Origin: Salvator merianae
Taxonomy: Eukaryota; Chordata; Lepidosauria; Squamata; Teiidae
Reading direction: 5' to 3'
NCBI GenBank assembly: GCA_003586115.2
Contig: QVOM02000049.1
Span: forward strand, 18,109,470-18,173,469
Length of the DNA: 64,000 nt
Of this stretch, positions 35,986 to 47,999 are shown one piece after another (the stretch's first letter is position 1; each line of letters begins with the position of its first letter). A program made the translations under genes and the position numbers. The notes beneath the pieces were generated by a model. The model saw only the letters and a program-made list of their open reading frames with translations. It ran no database searches and was not told the origin of the DNA.

Positions 35986-37091
35986 TGTATATTTCTTTTG
36001 GAGAAAATTTTATTCATTTTTTTTTTTTTTTTTACAGATTTCACTTCAAATCAGTATGCTAAGAAATAGTAGACTTGCTAGGCAACACTAGCCCTATCTA
36101 CTGAGCTGTAAATCCCATAGTGCTAAGGATTGCAAATATCAAGTGTCCTGACAGAAGGTTATCTTAGGTGTTCTGATTCTATTTAACTTCTCACAATTCC
36201 AGAGAACCAGGACGGGGGAATGGATTCTCATTTATCAGCATTTACAAAAAGATGTCAGGGTTAGATTACCAGAGTTCTTTTGTAACTATGGAATACTTTG
36301 ACAGAGTGCATTCATATACCTGTGATGGGCAGAAACAAGTATCTCAGCTTTATTACCTTTACTAAATCACAGGCCAGTTTAAAGAAGTTCAGTGGTCCAG
36401 CTGCTTCACCTTATCAAAACTCACATTATAGAGTACTCTGGGCCATCCCTAGTTAAAAGTTAAGGGGTGGCTCTTTTGTCTTTGACAGAATCTCTTTCCA
36501 CACAAGCAGTGACTTCTTTGGATTTTTAGTTCAGATGAAGACAATCTTCTAAATTTAAACTGTAGTGATGAATTAAGTAACAACCTACAACAATTCACAT
36601 GTGATCAGACCCGAGTAGCTTTCAGTGTTACAGAAGTGGTACGAACAGGAGATGAAAATATATTGGGCACACACATTTTTCTTCTGTGTATTAGAAAGAA
36701 TCTACAGTCAGTTATAGGCATAAATCAGCACTTGCTTCTTTATCTCAGGATCTGAGGTGTGTAACCTGATATCTACAACACCTGGGAAAGTCTTAGCTTG
36801 CAATCTCCTTGGAAATTAAGCTATAAGTCGCCTTCATGGCTACAGCATTTAGCCTGGTTTTTGCTATCCTGCTGTGGTTTTCTACCATAGCTGACCAATG
36901 GTCAGGGCATACAAGAGTCATTCAAAATAATTGCTAAAACATTTCTCAAGAATCGGATCAAACCATTGTTTTCTTTTGCTTTTAAATTTTTTCCTTTCCA
37001 CGTACATCCTGCTTTGAGTAATTTCTTGCCTGACTGAGACAGGAGGAAAACATACAATCTTGCCATTTTCCTTTGACTCTGGTTGACTTTT

Positions 37092-37265
37092 AAAAATATA
37101 ATAAATTCTATATCCAGTGGGCATTATAAAACCACTTAGTCTTCTGGCAACCATAAACTTACTACTGCTACTACTACAAGTAGTAGTAGCAGTAGTAAGT
37201 TTATGGTTGCCAGAAGACTAAGTGGTTTTATAATGCCCACTGGATATAGAATTTATTATATTTTT
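37092..37265. repeat. Perfect 174-bp palindrome
   Basis: Two arms of 86 bases are exact reverse complements with an AA centre at 37178-37179. The arms include TATATCCAGTGGGCATTATA, CTTCTGGCAACCATAAAC and a triplet tract (ACTACTGCTACTACTAC), and the turn falls in that triplet tract. Immediately after the right arm, TAGTACTACTTGTAGTAG revisits the same triplet tract. No transposon ends or target duplication are evident. Confidence 0.95.
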
Positions 37266-37997
37266 TAGTACTACTTGTAGTAGTAGTAGTAATAAGGTAT
37301 GTAAAACATGGGTAGACACAGCAAGCACTCCCTGTCTCTGCCTATACAGTTAAACAATAATGACTGGTGGACCTGAACTGGGGAGCAAAGCCATGGTCTT
37401 CAGTTCCTGATTGCACCAAACCAAGCTACATTCCATTATAGCTTATGCTATTTCTGTGGCACAGTCCTGCAGGTAGAACACATTTTGAGTGTAAAAGGTC
37501 CTCTGAAGGAATCAGTTTTGAGATGAGGGAACTGGGGAATACATTGAAGCACTCTTTCCATTTAGGTAGGCAGCACAGTATGACAAGCTAATAACTGGAC
37601 AAGAATGCCATGCCAGATGTTTTTGATATGCCAACAATACAGCAATTTCTAGCTAAGGCCATTCTCCTATACATGAAAGGAGGGGAATTCTCTGTTCTCA
37701 TTAATTGTTGAATCATGTCTGAATGAGCTCCTGTACCTCCACTTTTCCTTCCAAAATGACCTATATAGAGCCTTTCTTAATATTCAGTGCAAGAAGGAAA
37801 GTAACTGGTTGCTTATAATCATCTCTTGTTTCAGTTTGTTTCTTGTAATAACTGTTGCCATGCAGTCAGCACAAGAACTGTGAAGTTGGTAGCAGTGAGG
37901 ATTAAAGGGCAGGTGTAGAGAGGCATTATCATTATAGGACTTGATTTAAAAACTGCATGACTTTCTGTCTCTTCTGCCCTGTGATCATTGAGACCAA

Positions 37998-38621
37998 GGG
38001 CTTTTTCACGCTGACCAGCCTAGAATGGTATAACAGTACCATTCTAGGCTGATAAAGACCCAGCAGTATGGCGACCATTCACACAACGAGTGCTAGAACA
38101 GTCCCGTACTGGGCCACCAACACTTGCAGTGCGAATGCAGGCCTAATGGCCATGATAGGCCCTTTCTGCTCTTGGCCTTTTTGTTGATTATATCTCAGAA
38201 TAGGGACCTGCTATCCACATGCTAGTGCAAACTATGAAAGGTCTTGCCCAGGGCCTACCATAGTCTGCACTAGCATGCAGATGGCACGTCCCTATTCTGA
38301 GATATAATCTGCAATAAGGCCAAGTGCAGAAAGGGCCATAGTGGCCAAGGCAATATCCAGCCATTGCCATGGTGATTGGGATGTGGCACACAACTGCACA
38401 ACTGCCCCACCCACTCGCAGAATTTGCACCTGGAAAAAGGTGTGAACGCTGCTGGCTGGAAGCCATCCGGATGATCCCAGTCAAGCTGTGGACAGCATTT
38501 TAGCTGTCCACAGCTAGGAGTGGCTGTAGACACTCCTGGATGATGCAGAAGCAGCAGAGTGCAGAGACACTCATCTAGTGAGTGTCAGCAAGCTCACTCA
38601 GAGGTAAGTGAGAACAAGCCC
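37998..38621. mobile_element. GGGCC-end inverted-repeat element, CCTAG subfamily, with nested MITE
   Basis: Begins GGGCTTTTTCACGCTGACC, then a short hairpin CCTAGAATGGTATAACAGTA. Ends GGTAAGTGAGAACAAGCCC. The core GCCATTGCCATGGTGATTGG, CACAACTGCACAACTGC and TAGCTGTCCACAGCTAGGAG is shared with 45517-45986. It is interrupted by 38158-38337. Confidence 0.75.
38158..38337. mobile_element. Palindromic GGCCCTTTCTGC MITE, nested
   Basis: 180 bp, left GGCCCTTTCTGCTCTTGGCC, right GGCCAAGTGCAGAAAGGGCC, arms pairing for about 80 bases (AGAATAGGGACCTGCTATCC against the right-arm equivalent). ATA on both sides (38155-38157 and 38338-38340). It is younger than the element that contains it. Confidence 0.85.
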
Positions 38622-40029
38622 TAAGTTAACTTTTGTATCTGCAACATTCTTGCAACTGTTTGCTAATACAAGAAGTTACTGCTGACTGAAGCACCATCTA
38701 CATGCTCAAAAATGACTGACCTAGGGCCAGCTGGGGCTGGGGGTGGGGTTCGACATGGACACCTCCCACCCCCCTCTTTGAAAGAGGCAACCTTTTCACA
38801 GTGTGATGATCAACTCAGAGATCACCTCATTTAAAGGATTTGACATTGTGGGCAACATGTGGACTATTGTGTTGCTTTCATGCTGACCCTTAACCTGAAC
38901 TACTGGTCCTGAATTGTAATAAGTCATGAAGTAATCAGAATCCCTAACCTGAAGTTCCTGACTGTGTACAGTGCACACGGGCCAACTTCCAGGTAGACTT
39001 TTGGTCCCTGGATCACTTTCCCAGTCAGGAAAATTCAACTCTGAATGCAGAGAGGTTTGCAGAGATGAGAGATTTGGATGTTTGGGTGAGGCCCTCGTAC
39101 ACCCATGTGAACAGCCACTCACAACCAGTTCCAACCAGCCCCAAATGGAGCTCTATGTCAATGATGCTTATCTTAACTCACAATCATGTGATAACCTGGT
39201 TTACTTAAATAAGATTTTTTTTTCCATGCAGAACAGCATGATCGCTATTGTAATCTGTGACCTTACACATTTTAAAGTATCTGTTGCATTTGAAATCACA
39301 CTATATTGCATAAAAGAGCAGAAGTAAGGTGGAACTGAACAGTTATATGGTGATAGGGCTCTTCCACTGTTCCTCCAGAGTTAGAGTACTTTTCCAGTTA
39401 CAGTAGATTCTGGTGACAAAAAATGCTTCCTGCAAATCTCTCATTTTATTTATGGACACAACGTGTTCTCAGCCCGTATGCTGAGGTTTAGAAGAGGTCT
39501 TCAAGGCTGCTCGGTTTCACTTGAGTTATAAAGCTATCACTTGTCAGAAAGCATGAGTTCAGAAGTGAGTCTCAGTAAAATTAACAAGATTGTGTGAAGT
39601 ACTTAACTATCTTTTAGTGTCAACGGTTTTGAGGAAAACTGATTGAAGCTAATAGATCTAATAGCAAGTTTGGCTTATCATTGCTTTCTAAAGGAACAAC
39701 AGCAATGTTCACAGTCAAGGATATGCTTTACTTAGTATGCCCATTGTTGTCAGAACTAGAGGCATATGGTGAAGTGGGCAGGTGGGGGTGGGAAATCCTG
39801 GATATGCTGCCTGTATTTGTACAACCTGTGTTTTCCTGCCTCAGTATGGAAGAGTGTAGCCTCAAGCAATGTACTCACAGGCAGCTTCTGCACAATCATG
39901 ATTTCTTTATTGTTTCAGGCAGGGGACACAGCTATCATAAGTCACTTGTGCTGCTTCCAGACACATGGTAAAACCCAGAGATTCCCCCGGCATTCCCAAT
40001 ATAGATCCAATTTAGGCAGCCAAAACCCC

Positions 40030-40258
40030 GATATATCATTATTACGGGAAATCCAGCAAAGGCGCTGAGTTTCCTGTAATAGCGATGCCTACCTTGACTT
40101 CTGTTGGCAACTTCCAGAATCAGAATGATTGGGGCTACCGGAAGTCAGCCATGCACATGAAAAACAACAGCAGGAAGTGGGTGGGCACTTGGCTGGCTTC
40201 CGGTAGCCCCAGTCGCTCCTATTTTGAAAGCTGATGACAGAAGTCAAGGTAAGCCCAA
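40030..40258. mobile_element. Fold-back repeat, TTACCTTG family, copy 2
   Basis: CCTACCTTGACTTCTGTTGG at about 40086 pairs with ACAGAAGTCAAGGTAAG ending near 40255, and GGGGCTACCGGAAGTCAGCC pairs with GGCTGGCTTCCGGTAGCCCC. The loop is about 20-30 bases. A shared left segment, GGGAAATCCAGCA, also occurs in the 24870 copy. Confidence 0.65.
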
Positions 40259-41886
40259 GGTTGTTCCTTGTGATCTAGCAGCGGGAGTGGCAAAAGGCAA
40301 TTGTGGGATATTGTCAAGATCCCACATTGCTTCTTTCCATCTGGAGGCAGCCTTCTTGTAGCTTTCCTGTTTAACATTTTGGGGCCAGTGTTTGGTATTT
40401 TTGTTTAAAAACTCTGGTAGAGCAAGCCTTGTGAAACAAACAAAAGGCATGTATTCTGTACTTTGTAAAAAGGAGTCAAGAATGATATTATTGTATCTTG
40501 TGTATTTTGAATATTCTAAATTGGGCTCCTTTTTGATTTAAAGTTGAACTGTGTGACGCTAGCTATGCAGAAGTGGAAAAACCCAGGAGGATGAGTGCAG
40601 AGGGACTTGAAAGAATGAGATGGATTTTCACTGTCTATTCATCCTGCAAGACTTTTTGTTTCTTTTTGAAAGATGATAAAATTCCAAAGAGCAGTCTCCA
40701 CATGAATGCTTTTATCTTTAAGGCAGATATGAGCAGGCTATCAATAGCTGTAATTAATGTGCTTTCAAATGGGGATTTAAAATAACCCATGTGGTTTGTA
40801 CTGTATTCTTCTGGCTTGGGTATGGGGAGAAGACAAACCTCCTTTTAAAACAAACAGACTATTTGCATTACAAGCTGCTTGCTATAGCAGTACTGACCAC
40901 ATTTACAGCACTTAGTCTAACTGCAGACCTATTTTTGGCATCCTGCTGTTTTCTGCAACAAAAGAAATCCCTATAGAATCATTGTTTGCCTAGAAGGCCC
41001 TGGTGCCTTTTAACCGCACTCTGATAGGCAACAGGTTGCCATTAAGCAGATGCCTTTTCCTCTGGATTTCACCTTCATTCTAGGAAACAACTGTACCTCA
41101 TGTCTAAAATGGGAGATGAGGTAACTGATGCTTCAATACATCCCTTCTCCATCCAACACTGGTTCCTCTCTGGCTGTTGCTGTGAGGCAACAGCAAAGCG
41201 AGGGAAGGGACAAAAGGACATAAATGGAAAGCAGAGCAGACTCTGCAGTGATTTTGAAAGAGGCCACGTCTCCACTGACCAGAATAAGAGGCCCACACAG
41301 TCCCCAAAAAGGGCACCCATTGCTGCCCCATGTCCATTTTCGGTGGCAGCGAGCATCTTTGAAGCAACCATGTGTGCCATTTTGTAGTGCGATCATTTGC
41401 ACAGGTGCATCCAAAACAGGGTAGTTTCTTCCCACTGAGGTGCCACAGAAAAAGGCAGCTCCCCCAGCTGCCTGAAACAGAGCTGCTTCTCCAGAAAGTG
41501 GAGACAGAACCTGAGTCTTCACAGCTCCTTCTCCCAAAGGGGTGTGAGGATGCTTGGAGGGATTTGAGCACCCTTCCAAAAAGTTCAGTGTCCCTCATAA
41601 AAAGATCAGTACTTGAGGAGTTCCTTTGGTCCTTAACTCCTAGACCCTTGAACTCCTTCCTTGCCTTTTCCTGTTTAAGAAATACTGCCTGCAATTTTCC
41701 ACTCTTTGTTTCCAGCAGTGAGCTACCCTACTTTGGTTTGGATTGTTCTAGATTTGACCTCTGGAGTCATTGTTGACTCCTGCTTCACGCTCATAATTAG
41801 CATAGTTGCTTACTGGACTGTCTGCTTAGCTTCTGAATTCCTGGGCTGTTTACTACATTTCTGTGCAGTCCTATATCCTGAGGCTT

Positions 41887-41917
41887 CAGGGCAGGTTACA
41901 ACAATTAAAATCCTTTA
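41887..41917 (-). mobile_element. L2-like LINE 3' tail, antisense fragment
   Basis: CAGGGCAGGTTACAACAATT is the reverse complement of the TTGTAACC(C)GCCCTG motif of the L2-like ends at 7455 and 23460. Very short; a similar scrap lies at 63618-63650. Confidence 0.4.
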
Positions 41918-41921
41918 AATA

Positions 41922-41966
41922 AAGAGAGAGAGAGAGGGGGGGGGGGAGAGAGAGAGAGAGAGAGAG
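41922..41966. repeat. GA-rich microsatellite
   Basis: (GA)n interrupted by a G run: AGAGAGAGAGAG, about eleven G, then AGAGAGAGAGAG again. Confidence 0.95.
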
Positions 41967-42623
41967 TATCCCCAAAAGGAGGAGAAAGCAAAAAACTACT
42001 ATTAGAACCAAAGGATTCTGTTTCAGCAATATAAGGATGCAGTTACTCCTGAGGAGACTAGCTGCTTCTGAGATCAACTACTTCAGCTATTTCTGCCTGC
42101 CACACACTGTCGCACATCTTGCTGGGCTGACCATGGACCAGATTGAGCAATTCCATCAAATATCAGAGCGGTGGCCAGTGGTGTGGGTCAAGGACCATTG
42201 ATGTCATGGTGCCCCAGCCAAGCCAGGAACGAAAGGTCCCAGACCACAACGTTGTTAGCTAGGGCTATTTTAGCCAGACACCCAGAAGTGTCACTCTTCC
42301 AGGGCTGCTTCCACGAGCCTGGTGAAACAGCACTGGCCGTTGCGGACTGTGTATACTAGACTAGCTGCCTGCTGCCATCCACACAAGCTGCTGGGTCGGT
42401 CTGCCACCAGGGAACATGTGGAAGACTTCCATTTTCTCACAAGGGCCCTCTCCAACATCACATCCACGTGGATGGAACATTTCCACAGGAGGCATGGCCT
42501 CCCACCAGACTGATCCGCATCACAGACAAGGCATTCCCTGGGGGCTACTGGGCTAGAACCCTGTGTGGATTCTACCTTCTGCCCTGCTGTTACCAAACTC
42601 CTCTACCCCATTCCAGTGCTAAG

Positions 42624-42810
42624 CAGCGGCAGCTGCCGGTTTTAAGCCCAGGTGTTCATGCCCCGTACAAAGCGCCCCATGGCTGTTCACAGGCCCTCTG
42701 GGCCTCCGTACCTGCTGCGGCGGTATGGAGGCCCAGAGACCTTGCGAACAGCCATGGTGCGTTTTGCAGGGGGTGTGAACACCTGGGCTTAAAGCCGGCA
42801 GCCACCGTTG
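42624..42810. mobile_element. GC-rich palindromic hAT-type MITE, copy 3
   Basis: 187 bp, CAGCGGCAGCTGCC at the left and GGCAGCCACCGTTG at the right. The exact 8-bp duplication GTGCTAAG lies at 42616-42623 and 42811-42818. The body pairs GCCCAGGTGTTCATGCCCC with the right-arm GGGGTGTGAACACCTGGGC. A central block GGCCTCCGTACCTGCTGCGG also folds back. Confidence 0.9.
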
Positions 42811-45516
42811 GTGCTAAGGCTTCTTCTACTGTCCTTCCAGCCTCGTAGTGCCTTGACTTCTTGTATGATAGTCCCTCTGCTTCCCAGCTGCCCAGGTTGA
42901 TCCTGTCGCTGTGCTTCCAGTCCTAGTTTCCACCCGTGATCTTCGGCAATGGAGGAGAGCCTGTGCTATGGAACCGCTGGAGTTTTTCTCCCCACTGCAA
43001 AGCAACACTCTTCCAACATGCAAAGAACTCATCCTGGAAGCTAATGGAAACCTGTCCTGCCACCAGTTTTTGCCCACCCATTTAAAATAAAAGCCAAGAA
43101 GCACTTGGAGGATAGAAAAAAAGCAAAACGGGGGCATTTTTGCCTTGAATGTGTACGTCAATTTTATTGCAGGGTGCAATAATGATTAGGTATAGTTGAC
43201 CTTTGACAATAGGCTTGTCCCAAATATAATCATCAGCAATTCTTTTAGGTCAGTAATGGCTGCACTTCAAAATGGATTGTTTTATTTTTCTCGGTGTTTT
43301 ATTGCAGTGGCACTAGATAGAAGGGTGAAAAATCAGCCCATGGAATTTTTAACACAGTAGGCAAGGTCATGGCTGTTCTGATCCTATTTATTCTAGATGA
43401 TTTACGGCAGTTGATCCCAGGCCTGTTTCTTTCAAAGCCCACAATTTAATTTAAATACATGTGCACACTTTAGTAAGGAAAGCATTTGAACCACCTGACA
43501 GATTTAGAAAGGCTATAGCACACTTATCAACACAAAAGCTTTCTGAGTGAGCCTGCCAAAGCTTGTGCCTGATAGATCAATCCATATGAGACAATTGCTT
43601 GTCGGGTTCTTCTCTTCTCCTGCCAATTTAGGAGGATGGCAGGCAGCGTGCCCATGATCAAGCTGGAAATTTAAAAGGGGGAGCTAATGCAGACCGTCAG
43701 AAATCTGCAAGCAATTTGAGAGCCCCCCTCACAGGTTTTTGCCTTCAATAAGTTTATCATTTTGACAGAAGCAGCGTTTGCAGCTTCTGCAACTGTTAAA
43801 TTCGAAGGTGAGATGCATCTTCTTTCATTTGCATGGGAGAATGGGCAGCATGCCATTTGTTTCTTTCCATATTAATTTTTAAAAATTGTCTAAAATGAGG
43901 AAAATTCCTACCTCTCTTTCACGCGCTCTGGAGTTAACAGAGGGCTTGAGAAAGAAGGAATTTTTATTCATAAGGTTTGAGTAAGGCCAGAAATAACAAG
44001 AAAAAAGCTGTTATTTTTAAATCAGTTCTATTTATATTCTACAATTATTGTGCATTTAGCAAATCTGTGCAAAAATTAATTTTTAAGCTTCACAGTCTTC
44101 ACTGAAGGCAAATTAAAACTTAGGCATAGCTGGGTCCTAACACACAGAAATGGAGGCACTTGATGGTGACAGGCTACAGCAATGGTGGAGGAAGAGAACT
44201 TTAGAAATACCAACAATTTATCAGTATGATAGATTTATGATTGCTTGGAAGTCGTTCATAATTCAGAGGCCTACAGATCATGAGTTCTTTAACTGAGAAG
44301 GATGTTCCTTGAGGTAGTCCAGTACTTCATACAATTATTGTACCTCAGATATCACTGGCCTTGGCTCCACTGAAGTGGCCAAAGGCACCTGGAGGGAGCC
44401 AAGTTTAGAACTTTCTGTTCCTGTGCATGGACGGCAGTGATGGCCTCCACGCACATGCGCAGTAGAACCTTAAATCGTTGTGGCCTAAACTGATGGGCTG
44501 TGGTGAGGTGAGGAGCCACACCAGGGTGCCAGTGAGCAGCTTGTAAGTCTCTACTTCGTGCGCTGACTTTTAGCTTTTACCAGGCCATGAGGGTATAGGC
44601 GCCTCCCCCAGATACTTTTTCAGGAGAAGAAGTGGAGACTAGCTACCCGGGGCGGGGGGGGGGGGCTGAAAAAGGCATAGGACTATTCCACAACCTGCTG
44701 ACCCGAGCTGTGTGACATGCTTCAAGGGCTGCTTGTAGACAACCTGTCCCAACCTAGCTTCAAAGACTGTATACCAATACACCAGTATACCATCAATAGT
44801 CTGCTGGTGGACTACTTTTAACAGGGCTACTGGGGAAACAGGATGCAGCACTGTATCCTGCTCCATAGCTGCAACCAATGCAGATGGAGCATTCTAGGGT
44901 AGTGTGTGTGTGGCTTCTGCTGGGCAGCACCAGTAGTGTATCTGAGAGACTTAGTATGCCCCATAAACCAGTGCACAAAGGGCTGGAGATGCCTATTCTA
45001 CTGGCACAAGGCACTGTAAGAAGTCAACCTTCCAATCTGTACGATGTACAGCTGAGAAGACGGAGTTTTAAAGTGGGATGGCAGGCAAAAATGATCTTCT
45101 ACAATATAATTTAACCTGAAAATCCCTGGCAAGTGAAAATGGGGGGATGTTATTGCACTATTTATTGTTTCTGCTTAACTCTCCCAGCTGATCTCATCTG
45201 TATTCATTGTAGGTGGGATACTTCATTGGGACTGCTTTTTTCTCCTTCCCTGAGAGATATTCAGGATGTCGTTACCTTGTGCAGCTAGCCCAAAGCAGCA
45301 AAACTGGTTGTGTTTTATCGAGTTTTGAGTCCACCCTCCCTTTCTTCTTCACACATTTCAGTTCTGAGTTAGTCAATGTATGCTCAACCAGGTCCAGTTT
45401 TGCAGATCTGCTGGCCATAAGAAAATAAACTTATTTGGTATGTTCAGTTTTCCCATCGGCTTGTACAGGATTGTAAATTGAAAGCTTATCACTTTGAGGT
45501 TACCTCTGTCTATTCT

Positions 45517-45986
45517 GGGCTGGGTTTGCACTGACCAGCCTAGTATGGTATTAACAATGCCATACTAGGCTGGGATAGTCATAGCAGTGCAGCAGCCACC
45601 CGCACTGCAAGTGTTAGAATAGCCCCATACCAGGCCACCAGCACGTGCAATGCGATTGCAGGCCTGATTGCCATGGCAACAGCCACAGCAACATCTGCCT
45701 GTTGCCATGGCAATTAGGGATGCAGTGCACAACTGCACAACTGCACAACTGCAGCCATACAGCACCGCCCACTTGCAGTGTTCGCACCTCGAAGGGGGTG
45801 CAAATGCTGCGGACTGGAAGCCATCCAGCTGCTCCTGGTCAGGCTCTGGACAGTTTTAGCTGTCCACACCTAGTAGTGTCTGGGAGCAGCTGTGGACACT
45901 CTCAGATGCTGCGGCAGTGGCAGAGCATGGATGCACTTACCTAGTGAATATCTGCATGCTCACTAAAAGGTAAGTGCGACCAGGCC
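45517..45986. mobile_element. GGGCC-end inverted-repeat element, CCTAG subfamily, forward
   Basis: Begins GGGCTGGGTTTGCACTGACC with a CCTAGTATGG/CCATACTAGG hairpin and ends GGTAAGTGCGACCAGGCC. TCT is duplicated at 45514-45516 and 45987-45989. A small tandem CACAACTG repeat (three to four units) lies inside. It is an uninterrupted copy useful as a reference for 12018 and 37998. Confidence 0.8.
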
Positions 45987-46499
45987 TCTGGCTCATTTAC
46001 CTGCCTTGCCCTCAGGTTCATCAGCCAGCAGCCATGACTATGCTACATGATATTCTTGCAAGGCGTAACAGAAGGAAACAACTTTAGCCTACATTTCATT
46101 AACCTTACATTGAAACAAAACATCATCCTAAATTGACTGTACCATTTGAAGGAAAGGACAGTGGCTTGAACTGGGGAGCAGAACAGGTACGTAAGGGGAC
46201 TTTCCTGATTTTCATTTTATGCTGTAGTTTTTGACTTCTCTGAAAATCTGTTCCCAAAGGATGGAGGACCTCTCTGTAGAGATGTGGCACAAGGGGCTGC
46301 AGAAGGCAGAAGGAACCAGCCAAAGGTCATCATTCTGGATCCAAACCAAAGCACTTATGACTGGCAGTTCAGTCACATTCATTTTCACTCATACACTTTT
46401 CAGCATGATTCAGTTTTCTCCTGCATGCCTTGTAACATATTAGACACACAAAATTGAGAGTGGTCAAATTCAGTATTGCCACGTGATCTTGGATATGAT

Positions 46500-46692
46500 C
46501 AGGGACAGCCCATCACTTTAAGTGCGGGTGTTCACATGGTGTTGGAAGGGGCGATCACTGGCCATGAAAACACGCCCCTGCCTGGGCGGGTCTTGCAGCA
46601 GCCTGCTGCATGACTATAGAGGCCCCGCGGCCAGCAATCGCCCCTTCCAACGCCATTCGAACACCCGCGCTTAAAGCAATGGGCCATCCCTG
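46500..46692. mobile_element. GC-rich palindromic hAT-type MITE, copy 4
   Basis: 193 bp from CAGGGACAGCCCATCAC to GGGCCATCCCTG. Arms pair through CTTTAAGTGCGGGTGTTC and GAACACCCGCGCTTAAAG and through GGAAGGGGCGATC against its complement. The flanking octamers GATATGAT (46492-46499) and GATAGGAT (46693-46700) match at seven of eight bases. It abuts the 5' side of the CR1 element. Confidence 0.85.
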
Positions 46693-47008
46693 GATAGGAT
46701 CCCTTGGAGAGCCCCTACTTATATGATGGACTCCTTGCAAGAGATGGGCTCCATCTTACAAAGACAGGAAAGCACATATTTGGCAGGAGACTGGCTGCGC
46801 TCATCAGGAGAGCTTTAAACTAGGGCGAAAGGGGAAGGGAAGTAAAAGTCCAGAGAAAGATAAGCAGCTAATAAATACAGATAAGGAACTTGCTACCAGA
46901 AATGAAAGGAAAGAACAAAGTCCAACAATTTGGAAGGAAACTAAAGGAGTCAAGCTTGAAAGAGACATTTGTCGCAAACTAAAATGTTTCTATACCAATG
47001 CGCAAAGC

Positions 47009-47986
47009 ATGGGAAACAAACAAGGAGAACTGGAAATCCTAGCACAGGAAAATAAATATGATATCATAGGCATAACTGAAACTTGGTGGGATAATACGCA
47101 TGATTGGAACACAGAGCTCGAAGGATACAACTTATTTAAAAAAAACAGGCTTAATAAAAGGGGAGGAGGTGTTGCATTGTATGTAAGGAAAATATATACC
47201 ACCACAGAGATTAATCTTTCAGATAATGGAAGCCCTGTAGAAACCGTTTGGGTGAAAATACAAGGAGAGAGCAACACAAAGGATACTGTTGTAGGAGTTT
47301 ATTATAGACCCCCTGGACAAACAGAATATATGGATGAACTATTTATACATCAGATGGCCAAGCTCTCGGGGAAACACGACCTAGTCATTATGGGAGATTT
47401 TAACTATCCGGACATTTGTTGGGAATCTCTCTCTGGCAAAAGTCATGGGTCCAATAAATTCTTATCCTCTCTGGCAGATAACTTCATTTTCCAAAGGATT
47501 GAGGAAAAAACAAGGGGGTCTGCTATCTTGGACCTAATCCTTACCAACAGGGAGGAAATGGTTGAGGAAGTAAGGGTGACTGGGACCCTGGGTGGCAGTG
47601 ACCATGCTATCATTGAGTTTTGCATAACAAAAGGAGGAAGATCTGAGAGGACTCGGACTTCAAGGTTAGATTTCAGAGGAGCAGATTTTGATGGACTCAG
47701 AAGGAGGGTAGGAAGGATCCATTGGCTGGATGTCTTAAAGGACAGAAATGTCCAGGAAGAATGGGAAATTTTGAGAAAGGAGATTCTAGAGGCACAATCT
47801 TTAACAATTCCTAAAAGAAAAAAGAATGGCAAGCATCTAAAGAGACCAGGGTGGATGAACCCTGAACTTAATAACTTGCTAAAAAGAAAAAAAGAAATGT
47901 TTAAAAAATGGAAAGAGGGGGACATATCAAAAGAAGAATATAAATGCAATCTGCAGGAACTGCAGGATAAGTGTCAGAAAGGCTAA
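47009..47986 (+). CDS. CR1 ORF2 N-terminal part: apurinic-type endonuclease
   Basis: 325 codons from an internal Met. The AP-endonuclease motifs are in order: ITETWWDN, GGGVALYVRK, VYYRPPG, MGDFNYPDICW and, for the catalytic His region, GGSDHAIIEF. This domain nicks target DNA to prime reverse transcription. The frame then reaches a stop soon after KCQKG because an extra base near 47971-47972 shifts it. Without that base the sequence would read straight into the reverse transcriptase frame. The Met used is probably not the natural start, since the frame is open further upstream. Confidence 0.88.
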   Translation: MGNKQGELEILAQENKYDIIGITETWWDNTHDWNTELEGYNLFKKNRLNKRGGGVALYVRKIYTTTEINLSDNGSPVETVWVKIQGESNTKDTVVGVYYRPPGQTEYMDELFIHQMAKLSGKHDLVIMGDFNYPDICWESLSGKSHGSNKFLSSLADNFIFQRIEEKTRGSAILDLILTNREEMVEEVRVTGTLGGSDHAIIEFCITKGGRSERTRTSRLDFRGADFDGLRRRVGRIHWLDVLKDRNVQEEWEILRKEILEAQSLTIPKRKKNGKHLKRPGWMNPELNNLLKRKKEMFKKWKEGDISKEEYKCNLQELQDKCQKG

Positions 47987-47999
47987 AGCTAAAAATGAA

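Noticed and set aside
41104..41776. Overlapping open frames of 134-196 codons on both strands
   Set aside because: Frames are open on both strands because the stretch is relatively GC-rich; none shows a recognisable motif or a family match.
42080..42620. GC-rich block with open frames on both strands, possible retroelement
   Set aside because: It looks like decayed coding sequence but I could not identify any reverse transcriptase, protease, integrase or other motif, so no element is called.
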